Shown: in pieces, positions 57,059 to 64,000 of the stretch
Layout: the number at the start of each line of letters is the position of its first letter
Position numbering within the stretch: position 1 is the first letter of the stretch
Origin: Amycolatopsis arida
Lineage (GTDB): Bacteria > Actinomycetota > Actinomycetes > Mycobacteriales > Pseudonocardiaceae
Length of the DNA stretch: 64,000 bases
Assembly (NCBI RefSeq): GCF_900115565.1
Contig: NZ_FOWW01000006.1
Span: 310,001-374,000, forward strand
Direction: 5' to 3'
The notes under the pieces: generated by a model
Seen by the model: the letters and a program-made list of their open reading frames with translations, nothing else
What the model was told of the DNA's origin: nothing
The model's database searches: none
Program-made: the position numbers and the translations under genes

Positions 57059-57699
57059 CTCCCCAACCCGAGCTCGGCGAGTAGGTCGGGCGGCAGGGTC
57101 GGCGCCGGCCACGCCGGGTCGGGGCGGAAGTCGGTCCACGTTCCGTCGAACGGGAACACGCCGGCCTCGACCAGCCCGATGATCCGGTGGCCCTCGGCGC
57201 GCAGCCGGTCGAGCCACGCCGGGGTGAGCCGGCCGGCCCGCACGGCCTCCTCGGCCTCGTCCTCGTCCTTCCAGCGCCACGTTCGATCCGGGTCGACCAC
57301 CAGGTCCAGCACGCCGTCGATCCGGTCCGGCCCGCGGGCGGTGCGCCCCGCCGGGACCTCCAGGTTCACGTACCACTCGCGGAACGCCCCGTCCTCGCCG
57401 AAGCACCACCACACCGACGACCAGGCGGTGCCGGGCACCAGCCGCAGCGTTCCGGTGCCCCTCCACTGGTCCACAACGGACACCCGGGGCAGCCGGAACC
57501 GTTGTTCCAGCGGGACATCGCGCATCCGCCGGCCGCCGGCCAGCCGGGTGTCCACGATCGGGGTGCCCGCCGGCTGCCAGCCCAGCACCGTGGCGCCGTC
57601 GTCGCGCAACACCCGCAGGGGGTGGTGCCGGCCGGCGCTGCCGTCCGGGCGGACGAACCGCAGCACCGCCGTCTCCCCCGGCCGCCACCGCGCCGTCAC
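57055..57699 (-). CDS. DUF402-domain protein
   Basis: A 214-residue protein with the DUF402 core: GTLRLVPGTAWSSVWWCFGEDGAFREWYVNLEVPAGRT, then DGVLDLVVDPDRTWRWKDEDEAEEAVRAGRLT. The Trp/Asp/Glu pattern matches DUF402/FAU-1-like nucleoside diphosphate phosphatases, though substrate is unproven. The GTG start (57697-57699) overlaps the stop of the upstream membrane gene. Its stop codon overlaps that of the sigma-factor remnant at 57055-57058. Confidence 0.85.
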   Translation of the reverse strand: MTARWRPGETAVLRFVRPDGSAGRHHPLRVLRDDGATVLGWQPAGTPIVDTRLAGGRRMRDVPLEQRFRLPRVSVVDQWRGTGTLRLVPGTAWSSVWWCFGEDGAFREWYVNLEVPAGRTARGPDRIDGVLDLVVDPDRTWRWKDEDEAEEAVRAGRLTPAWLDRLRAEGHRIIGLVEAGVFPFDGTWTDFRPDPAWPAPTLPPDLLAELGLGS

Positions 57700-58676
57700 G
57701 GCAGCCCCGCCACCGCGCTCGACAGCAGCGCCGACAGCAGGAGCGCCGCGAGCAGGAGCGCCGCCAGCACCGCGGCGGCCCACGCGCGGCGGTTCAGGGC
57801 AGCGCGCCGGCCGAGCACCCGGACCAGCGGGCCGACCAGGGCGAGCACGGCCACCACGGCCAGCACCGCCGGCGCGCCGAGCCCGGCGAGCAGCGCGGCG
57901 GCCAGCACCGCGGGCAGGAGCCACCCCGCGAGCCGGCGGCGCTGGGCCCCCGGCCGGTCCAGCGCGGCGAACGCCGCCGGGAGCGTGGCCAGCAGCACCA
58001 CCGCGCCGAGCACCGGTGCCATCGCCCGCGCGTCGGCGGCGGCGAGCACGTCCCGCAGCGACGTGGGCGACAGTCCCAACCGGACCGGGCCGAGCTGGTA
58101 CAGCGCCGCGCCGATCACGGCGAGCGCCACCACCGCCGCCCCGAGCAGCCGGCGGGTGTGCCTCCCCGGATCGGGGCCCCGGACCCCGGTGAACAGCGGC
58201 ACCGCCAGCGCGGCGGCGACCAGCACCCCGAGCGGCCGGTCGGGCGGGCCCACCGGGGGCACCGGCCCGCGCTCCGGCGCCACCGCGAGGCACAACGCGA
58301 CGAACACGACCGCCGCGGCCAGCAGCAGGCCGGCGCACCACCGCCGGTAGTAGGCGTCCAGCCGCATCCCGCCCGCCCAGGCCAGGCCGGCCACGCCGGT
58401 GAACGCGGCGGCGGCCGGCCACCGCGCGTCGGGAACGACGTATCCGGCGAACACCGCCGCGCTCAGCGCGAGCACCGCGACCCGGAACGCCACCGCCACC
58501 GCGCGATCGACCCGCTCCACCACACCGGCGGTGGCGCCGTCCTCGGATCCGGTGGCCGGGACCGGCCGGACGAGCCCGGCCAGCACGGCGGCCAGCCCGA
58601 CAGCGGGCGGCAGCCACCAGCCCGCGACAGCGGCACCCACGGCGGGCACGACCAGCAACCCCACGGCAAGGAGCAC
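57696..58676 (-). CDS. Polytopic membrane protein
   Basis: A 326-residue very hydrophobic protein with about ten helices and short Arg-rich loops ([42 protein letters not shown]). The layout and Gly/Ala-rich helices recall APC-type permeases but I see no diagnostic motif. It is coupled by a GTGA overlap with the DUF402 gene and divergent from pepA. The start (GTG 58676) is the first in frame after a promoter-like region and is uncertain. Confidence 0.7.
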   Translation of the reverse strand: MLLAVGLLVVPAVGAAVAGWWLPPAVGLAAVLAGLVRPVPATGSEDGATAGVVERVDRAVAVAFRVAVLALSAAVFAGYVVPDARWPAAAAFTGVAGLAWAGGMRLDAYYRRWCAGLLLAAAVVFVALCLAVAPERGPVPPVGPPDRPLGVLVAAALAVPLFTGVRGPDPGRHTRRLLGAAVVALAVIGAALYQLGPVRLGLSPTSLRDVLAAADARAMAPVLGAVVLLATLPAAFAALDRPGAQRRRLAGWLLPAVLAAALLAGLGAPAVLAVVAVLALVGPLVRVLGRRAALNRRAWAAAVLAALLLAALLLSALLSSAVAGLP

Positions 58677-58780
58677 ACGACCTCCGTCCCCGATCCCCCG
58701 CGTTCCTCGTTAGCATGGCTCACGATCCGGCCGGGCAGCCGCCCGGTGCCCCGACCAGAGCGACCGCGCGAGGAGCCGAC

Positions 58781-60283
58781 GTGACCGTGCCGAAGCTAGC
58801 CCTGACCGACAACACCGAGGCGGCACTGGCCAAGACCAAGGCCGACGCCATCGTGATCGGGACGGTGCAGGGCGCCGACGGGCTGGAGCTCGCCCCCGGG
58901 GCGGAGGCCGTGGCGGCCGCGCTCGGCGGTGACCTCGTCGACGTGCTCGGCGCGCTCGGCGCCACCGGCAAGGCCGAGGAGGTCGTCAAGCTGCCCACCC
59001 TCGGCAGGCTGCCGGCGGCGGTGGTGCTGGCGGCCGGCCTCGGCAAGCCGGCCGAGGGCGGGATCACCGCGGAGCAGGTCCGGCGCGCCGCCGGCGCCAC
59101 CGGCAGGGCACTGGTGGGCACCAAGCGGGCCCTCACCACGCTGTCCGCGATCAACCTGCAGGCGGCCGTCGAGGGCACCGTGCTCGGCGGCTACGCCTTC
59201 ACCGGGTACAAGTCCGAGCCCGGCGACGCGCCGGTGGCCACGCTGGACGTGGCGAGCCCGGACGGGGGCGCCGCCCGCGAGCACAAGGCGACGCTCAAGG
59301 CGGCCGGCGCCATCGCCGAGTCGGTGATGATCGCCAGGGACCTGATCAACACCCCGCCCAACGACCTGTTCCCCGCCTCCTTCGCCGAGCGGGCGAGGAA
59401 GCTGGCCGAGACGCACGAGTTGACCGTCGAGGTGCTCGACGAGAAGGCCCTCAAGCGCAAGGGCTTCGGCGGCATCCTGGGGGTCGGCGGCGGCTCCGCG
59501 CGACCGCCGCGGCTGGTGCGGCTGACCTACCGCGGCGCCAAGGCGAAGAAGAAGGTCGCGCTGGTCGGCAAGGGCGTCACCTTCGACACCGGCGGCATCT
59601 CGATCAAGCCGGCGGCCAACATGGACCACATGACCTCGGACATGTCCGGGGCCGCGGCCGTGCTCGCGTCGGTGGTGCTCGCCGCGAAGCTGAAGTACCC
59701 GCTCGAGGTGACCGCGACCATCCCACTGGCGGAGAACATGCCCTCGGGCACCGCGTACCGGCCCGGTGACGTGCTGAGCATGTACGGCGGCAAGACGGTC
59801 GAGGTGCTCAACACCGACGCCGAGGGCCGGCTGATCCTGGCCGACGCGATCGTGCGCGCCGCCGAGGACGGCCCGGACTACCTCATCGAGACGTCCACGC
59901 TGACCGGGGCGCAGATCGTCGCGCTCGGCAACCGCACCGCCGGCGTCATGGGCTCCGACGAGTTCCGCGACCGGGTGGCCGGCATCGCGCGGGCCACCGG
60001 CGAGGGCGGCTGGGCCATGCCGCTGCCGGACGAGCTGCGCGCCGACCTGGAGTCGCGGCTGGCCGACCTGACCAACGTGACCGGGCAGCGGTGGGCCGGG
60101 ATGCTCGTCGCCGGCGTCTTCCTGCGGGAGTTCGTGGCCGAGGGGTTGCCCTGGGTGCACATCGACATCGCCGGGCCGGCGTTCAACACGTCCGGGCCAT
60201 GGGGTTACACCCCGAAGGGCGGCACCGGGGTGCCGGTGCGCACCATCGCCGCGGTGCTGGCGGACATCGCCGACAACGGCTGA
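58781..60283 (+). CDS. pepA: Leucyl aminopeptidase (cytosol aminopeptidase, M17)
   Basis: A 500-residue M17 peptidase. The two-zinc active site is intact: [33 protein letters not shown] and the signature [15 protein letters not shown]. The N-terminal part is the macro-like regulatory domain. GTG 58781 has AGGAG 5 bases upstream. It corresponds to PepB (Rv2213) in M. tuberculosis. The next gene follows after 2 bases. Confidence 0.95.
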   Translation: MTVPKLALTDNTEAALAKTKADAIVIGTVQGADGLELAPGAEAVAAALGGDLVDVLGALGATGKAEEVVKLPTLGRLPAAVVLAAGLGKPAEGGITAEQVRRAAGATGRALVGTKRALTTLSAINLQAAVEGTVLGGYAFTGYKSEPGDAPVATLDVASPDGGAAREHKATLKAAGAIAESVMIARDLINTPPNDLFPASFAERARKLAETHELTVEVLDEKALKRKGFGGILGVGGGSARPPRLVRLTYRGAKAKKKVALVGKGVTFDTGGISIKPAANMDHMTSDMSGAAAVLASVVLAAKLKYPLEVTATIPLAENMPSGTAYRPGDVLSMYGGKTVEVLNTDAEGRLILADAIVRAAEDGPDYLIETSTLTGAQIVALGNRTAGVMGSDEFRDRVAGIARATGEGGWAMPLPDELRADLESRLADLTNVTGQRWAGMLVAGVFLREFVAEGLPWVHIDIAGPAFNTSGPWGYTPKGGTGVPVRTIAAVLADIADNG

Positions 60284-60285
60284 CC

Positions 60286-61449
60286 GTGTCCGGCTGGGCC
60301 GCCGGGCGCTACCCCGACTCGGTCACCCAGGACGTGCTCACCGGCGGCGACGCGCGGGTGGACGCGGCGGTCGGCCACGCGGCGCTGCTGCTGGCGGCCG
60401 CGGGCTTCGCCGCCGAGTCGGACCGGGTGGTCGAGCGGTGGGTCGCCGCGACGGGACGGCCGGCCGCCGGGCTCACCGACGCGGCGGCGCGGGCGTGGGC
60501 GGTCCTGCTCGCGGCCAGGGGAACCCGTCCGACGTGGGCCGAGGGGCTGCCGCTCGCCGACGCGGAACCCCGCGGCCCGCACCCCTCCACCCGCGCGGGC
60601 TCCCGGGAGGCCGGCCCGTGGCCGAGCGGCTTTCGCGACGGGAGTTCCCCGGACGCCGATGACGTGGCGGACACCGCGCCGGCGGCCGCACCGGACGACG
60701 ACGTGGTCGGGCGGCTCGTGGCCGGGTTGGCCCGCCAGCTCGGCCACGATCCGCCCGGCACCACCCGGGACCCGTCAGAGGGCCTGGTGGACGAGGTGGA
60801 ACGGCGGGCCGAGGCGGGCGACGCCGACGGTGCGGTCGCGGCGATCGAGCGGTGGGCCCGGCGAGCCGCCTTCCACCCGGACGTGGCCCGGCTGGCGGCG
60901 CGGCCGGCGCTGGCCGGGTTGCTGCGGGCCGGGGCGCTCGGCCGGGCGCTGGACATCTCCGCCGACTGGGCCCGCGACTGCGCGGACCAGGTGACCGCCG
61001 CGTTGCGGGTGCGCTTCCCGGCGCCGGTCCCCTGCTCGTGGACGGAGCTGGTCGAGCGGATCCTCCGGTTGCGCGGCGAGCCCGGTCCGCCGCCCGCGCC
61101 GGTGCCGGCGGACCGGCTGGCCACGGTCGAGCGGGAACTGGGCGTGCGGCTGCCCGCCGACTACCGCGCGTTCCTGCGGACCTGCGACGGGCTACCCGCG
61201 GACGTGGTGTTCCCCCGGCTGCTCGGCGCGGCGGAGCTGGTTCAGGTGAACGCGAGCCGGACCCACTCCCCGGCGCCCGGTCGGCTGGTGGTGAGCGACC
61301 CTGCCGGGGAGTTCGCCGTCATCACCCTGGCGTGGGGCCGGGACGGCTGGCGCGCCGAGGAGCACGACCACGTGCTCGGCACCACCGCGCACCCGTGCTT
61401 CCGCGCGCTGCTGGAGGAGCACCTCCGCCTGCTCGAGGACAGCGCCTGA
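60286..61449 (+). CDS. SUKH (SMI1/KNR4) domain protein downstream of pepA
   Basis: A 387-residue protein. The C-terminal ~130 residues are a SUKH domain: LATVERELGVRLPADYRAFLRTCDGLPADVVFPRLLGAAELVQVN and FAVITLAWGRDGWRAEEHDHVLGTTAHPCFRALLEEHL. The N-terminal two thirds is Ala/Arg-rich, helical and contains a low-complexity linker (PDADDVADTAPAAAPDDDVV). The GTG starts 2 bases after the pepA stop, so it is cotranscribed. SUKH proteins are often immunity factors, but no toxin gene is nearby. Confidence 0.75.
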   Translation: MSGWAAGRYPDSVTQDVLTGGDARVDAAVGHAALLLAAAGFAAESDRVVERWVAATGRPAAGLTDAAARAWAVLLAARGTRPTWAEGLPLADAEPRGPHPSTRAGSREAGPWPSGFRDGSSPDADDVADTAPAAAPDDDVVGRLVAGLARQLGHDPPGTTRDPSEGLVDEVERRAEAGDADGAVAAIERWARRAAFHPDVARLAARPALAGLLRAGALGRALDISADWARDCADQVTAALRVRFPAPVPCSWTELVERILRLRGEPGPPPAPVPADRLATVERELGVRLPADYRAFLRTCDGLPADVVFPRLLGAAELVQVNASRTHSPAPGRLVVSDPAGEFAVITLAWGRDGWRAEEHDHVLGTTAHPCFRALLEEHLRLLEDSA

Positions 61450-61451
61450 CC

Positions 61452-61561
61452 GTGTCCGCGCTTCCCGCACGCGTGTCCGCGGTTCGTGCACGCGTGTCCG
61501 CGGTTCGTGCACGCGTGTCGGCGTCGTGCGACGCCGACACGCGTGCACAGAACGCGGACAC
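61452..61561. repeat. 21-bp repeat array with ~28-bp hairpin at a convergent gene end
   Basis: Inverted units GTGTCCGCG... start at 61452, 61473, 61494 and 61515. The last two (61494-61523) fold back on 61532-61561 around the loop TCGTGCGA, pairing over about 28 bp with one bulged base on each side. In the top of the stem TGTCGGCG pairs with CGCCGACA, where the other copies have TGTCCGCG and CGCGGACA, a change on both strands that keeps the pair. It lies between the SUKH gene (+) and a small gene (-). Confidence 0.88.
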
Positions 61562-61565
61562 AGCG

Positions 61566-61940
61566 TCAGCGGGGCGGGTTGTCGCCGCGCTCGCGGCGGC
61601 GCTGGAGGATCTTCTGCCGTTCGGTGTAGTCCCGCATCCGCTGGGGGTAGCCGACCTTGGCGACCTCGTACACCGGCATGGCCCGCTTGCGGGCGAACCG
61701 CACGGCGGCCTCGAAACTGCCGATCCGCCGCCTCGTCCACTCGCCGTCGTGGGCGACCAGCACGACCGTGGTCTCGGTGACCGTCGTGCGCGGCTCGACG
61801 AAGGCCTCGACACCCCGCCGCGACTCGGCCCACTCGTCGAGGTGCCGGGTGTCCGCGTCGGTCGATCCCCGCAGCGTGCCGGGGCGCCGCCCGCCCCCGC
61901 GCCGTCTACGCAACGAGTCGAAAAGTCCCACGTCGACCAC
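61566..61940 (-). CDS. Small conserved hypothetical protein, 124 residues
   Basis: The protein begins VVDVGLFDSLRRRRGGGRRPG, followed by a compact domain: TVTETTVVLVAHDGEWTRRRIGSFEAAVRFARKRAMPVYEVAKVGYPQRMRDY and a basic tail. The alternation of strands and a helix suggests a small mixed fold. GTG 61940 is preceded by GGAG 5 bases upstream; GTG 61931 (VGLFDSL) is the alternative. I do not recognise the family. It is divergent from lpd. Confidence 0.7.
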   Translation of the reverse strand: MVDVGLFDSLRRRRGGGRRPGTLRGSTDADTRHLDEWAESRRGVEAFVEPRTTVTETTVVLVAHDGEWTRRRIGSFEAAVRFARKRAMPVYEVAKVGYPQRMRDYTERQKILQRRRERGDNPPR

Positions 61941-62132
61941 CTCTTCTCCGTCAGCGCCCACGATCGACCCAAGGTCATTATCCCGGGTGACATGCCCCGC
62001 ACCCGGCTCGGTCGCAAGCTTGCCGCACGTAGTGACAAGATGAGGTGTGCTGCCGGGGCCGAACGGCGCCGGGCGGACGACTCGAGCAACACCAACTGAG
62101 CACCACAACCTGCTTGTCGAGGAGTTACCGAC

Positions 62133-63506
62133 GTGACCGACACCTCCGCCGACCTAGTGATCCTCGGCGGCGGATCGGGCGGCTATGCCGCGGCGTTCCG
62201 CGCGGCCGAGCTGGGCCTTTCCGTCACCCTGATCGAGAAGGACAAACTGGGTGGGACCTGCCTGCACCGCGGCTGCATCCCGACCAAGGCACTCCTGCAC
62301 GCGGCGGAGGTCGCCGACTCGGCGCGCGACAGCGAGCAGTTCGGCGTCAAGACCACCTTCGACGGCGTCGACATCGCCGGGGTCAACAAGTACAAGGAAT
62401 CGATCGTCTCGCGCCTGTACAAGGGCCTGCAGGGCCTGGCCAAGGCGCACAAGGTGAACCTCGTCGAGGGCACCGGCACGTTCGTCGGCGGCACCACCGT
62501 CGAGGTGGACGGCCAACGCCACACCGGCAAGAACCTCCTGCTGGCCACCGGCTCCTACGCCAAGTCGCTGCCCGGGCTCGAGCTCGGCGGCCGGATCATC
62601 ACCAGCGACGACGCGCTCACCCTGGACTACATCCCGGAGAAGGTCGTCGTCCTCGGTGGCGGGGTGATCGGTGTCGAGTTCGCCAGCGTGTGGGCCTCCT
62701 TCGGCGTCGACGTCACGATCGTCGAGGCGCTGCCCCGGCTGGTGCCGAACGAGGACGAGTTCGCCTCCAAGCAGCTCGAGCGCGCCTTCCGCCGCCGGAA
62801 GATCAACTTCAAGACCGGCGTCCGGTTCACCGGGGCGAAGCAGGACGACAACGGCGTCACCGTGTCGCTGGAGTCCGGCGAGACGTTCGAGGCCGACCTG
62901 CTGTTGGTCGCCGTGGGCCGGGGCCCGAACACCGCCGGCCACGGCTACGAGGAGGCCGGGCTGGCGATGGATCGCGGCTTCGTCCCCACCGACGAGCGGC
63001 TGCGCACCAACCTGCCCAACGTCTACGCCGTCGGCGACATCGTGCCCGGCCTCCAGCTCGCCCACCGCGGCTTCCAGCAGGGCATCTTCGTGGCCGAGGA
63101 GATCGCCGGGCTGGACCCGCGGCCGATCGACGAGGCGGGCATCCCGCGGGTGACCTACTCGCACCCGGAGGTGGCCTCGGTCGGCCTCAGCGAGGACGCC
63201 GCGAAGGAGAAGTACGGTTCCGGCGTGCAGACCTTCACCTACGACCTCGGCGGCAACGGCAAGAGCCAGATCCTCAAGACCTCGGGTGCGGTCAAGCTGG
63301 TCAAGGCGCCGGACGGCCCGGTGGTCGGCCTGCACCTCGTCGGCGACCGGGTCGGCGAGCTCATCGGCGAGGCGCAGCTGATCTACAACTGGGAGGCGTT
63401 CCCGGAGGACGTCGCCCCGCTGATCCACGCCCACCCGACCCAGACCGAGGCCCTCGGCGAAGCGCACCTTGCCCTGGCCGGCAAGCCACTGCACGTGCAC
63501 AGCTGA
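62133..63506 (+). CDS. lpdA: Dihydrolipoyl dehydrogenase
   Basis: A 457-residue flavoprotein disulfide reductase (E3). FAD fold LVILGGGSGGYAAAFRAAELG, redox-active disulfide GGTCLHRGCIPTKALL (C43/C48), NAD fold KVVVLGGGVIGVEFASVWASFG, VYAVGDIVPG and the C-terminal acid-base His in LIHAHPTQTEALGEAH are all intact. The GTG start has GAGGAG upstream. It lies 51 bp before the E2 gene and serves 2-oxoacid dehydrogenase complexes. Confidence 0.96.
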   Translation: MTDTSADLVILGGGSGGYAAAFRAAELGLSVTLIEKDKLGGTCLHRGCIPTKALLHAAEVADSARDSEQFGVKTTFDGVDIAGVNKYKESIVSRLYKGLQGLAKAHKVNLVEGTGTFVGGTTVEVDGQRHTGKNLLLATGSYAKSLPGLELGGRIITSDDALTLDYIPEKVVVLGGGVIGVEFASVWASFGVDVTIVEALPRLVPNEDEFASKQLERAFRRRKINFKTGVRFTGAKQDDNGVTVSLESGETFEADLLLVAVGRGPNTAGHGYEEAGLAMDRGFVPTDERLRTNLPNVYAVGDIVPGLQLAHRGFQQGIFVAEEIAGLDPRPIDEAGIPRVTYSHPEVASVGLSEDAAKEKYGSGVQTFTYDLGGNGKSQILKTSGAVKLVKAPDGPVVGLHLVGDRVGELIGEAQLIYNWEAFPEDVAPLIHAHPTQTEALGEAHLALAGKPLHVHS

Positions 63507-63557
63507 CGCCGCGGCACCACCTCATCCCCCATCCAGACGTAAGGGAGTCAGCGAACG

Positions 63558-64000
63558 ATGGCCTACTCCGTCACACTGCCGGAGCTCGGCGAGAGCGTCA
63601 CCGAGGGCACCGTCACCCGGTGGTTGAAGCAGGAGGGCGACACCGTCGAGGTGGACGAGCCACTGCTGGAGATCTCCACCGACAAGGTCGACACCGAGGT
63701 CCCCTCCCCGGTGGCCGGCGTGGTGGCCCGGATCGTGGCCCGTGAGGACGAGACCGTCGAGGTCGGCGGCGAGCTCGCGGTGATCGACGACGGCTCGGGC
63801 GGGGAGGCCGCCGGCGGCGACCGCCAGGAGCCCGCGCGGCAGGAGCCGGCCCAGCAGGAGCCCCCCCAGCAGGAGGCCCCCCAGCAGGAAGCCCCCCGGC
63901 GGGAGGCCCCGCGGGAGGAGACCCGGCCCGAGCCCGAGCCGGCGCGGGCGGAGTCCGCGCCGTCAGCGGGCGGTGATGGCGGCGGCACCCCGGTGCGGTT
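63558..64000 (+). CDS. sucB: 2-oxoacid dehydrogenase E2 (dihydrolipoyl acyltransferase), N-terminal part
   Basis: Cut by the window end. The first 75 residues are a lipoyl domain with the lipoylated Lys in [14 protein letters not shown]; then comes a low-complexity linker in which short units like QEP/QEA repeat about eight times (from about 63820), before a Ser/Gly/Pro stretch. A second lipoyl domain, E1/E3-binding domain and catalytic core should follow outside the window. GGGAG precedes the ATG. Whether it is the 2-oxoglutarate or pyruvate complex enzyme (SucB or DlaT) cannot be told from this part. Confidence 0.9.
   Translation, partial: MAYSVTLPELGESVTEGTVTRWLKQEGDTVEVDEPLLEISTDKVDTEVPSPVAGVVARIVAREDETVEVGGELAVIDDGSGGEAAGGDRQEPARQEPAQQEPPQQEAPQQEAPRREAPREETRPEPEPARAESAPSAGGDGGGTPVR

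Noticed and set aside
56337-57084. An intact sigma-factor gene at 56.3-57.1 kb
   Set aside because: Matching parts fall in three different frames and region 4 is missing, so it is called a pseudogene.

Overview
The window is very GC-rich DNA (about 73% by eye) with frequent GTG starts, four-base ATGA/GTGA gene overlaps and strong GC bias at third codon positions. Gene content and order fit an actinomycete of the family Pseudonocardiaceae, most like Amycolatopsis or a close relative. Two long stretches keep gene order I remember from Mycobacterium tuberculosis: the bioB / nadABC / hisDCB region and the pimB' / trpD / ctaE-qcrCAB / ctaC-asnB / adoK / cobT / ilvE / pepB / dlaT region. These comparisons are from memory; no search was run.

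Left part (1-20.6 kb), mostly cofactor and amino-acid synthesis. It starts with the C-terminal end of an MMPL exporter and an ArsR-SRPBCC regulator behind a large inverted repeat. The minus-strand hisD-hisC-hisB operon follows, ending in a tiny membrane protein instead of hisH. Next come a nitrilase-family enzyme, an orphan response regulator and the NAD operon nadA-nadB-nadC, divergent from its likely repressor NrtR. Two matching operator-like repeats lie in front of nadA/nrtR and nadB. After a LON-domain protein and a 6 x 32 bp tandem repeat come a membrane protein, a five-repeat CRISPR array without cas genes, and the biotin genes bsaP, bioB, bioD and bioA. The biotin set is interrupted by a SulP-carbonic anhydrase fusion and preceded by a cytochrome P450 that abuts bioA.

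Middle part (20.7-33 kb), cell envelope. It holds a kinase-like protein with a degraded P-loop, the mannosyltransferase PimB', two tandem NlpC/P60 hydrolases, a small Cys protein, a VanY/NlpC-type hydrolase, a PadR-ABC transporter operon and a coiled-coil NYN-domain protein.

Right part (33-64 kb), respiration and central metabolism. It holds a DnaQ/GIY-YIG nuclease, a stand-alone AsnC ligand domain, ctaE-qcrC-qcrA-qcrB, a receiver-like protein with trpD, GlxA-type regulator and EamA exporter, ctaC-ctaF, asnB, adoK, an erpA-like gene, DUF3043, an aldo/keto reductase, ispD, cobT, a TetR/hydrolase pair with a nested-palindrome operator, ilvE, the wreck of an ECF42-type sigma/YCII locus, DUF402, pepA, a SUKH protein, lpd and the start of the E2 acyltransferase gene. 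ctaE, qcrCAB, ctaC and ctaF together give most of a bcc-aa3 respiratory supercomplex.

The most unusual non-coding signal is a family of 21-bp repeats with core GCGRACAC. At four sites between convergent genes it forms long hairpins, one with a compensatory base change. At two others it runs across a start codon (nadB) or a stop codon. No rRNA, tRNA or insertion sequence was recognised.
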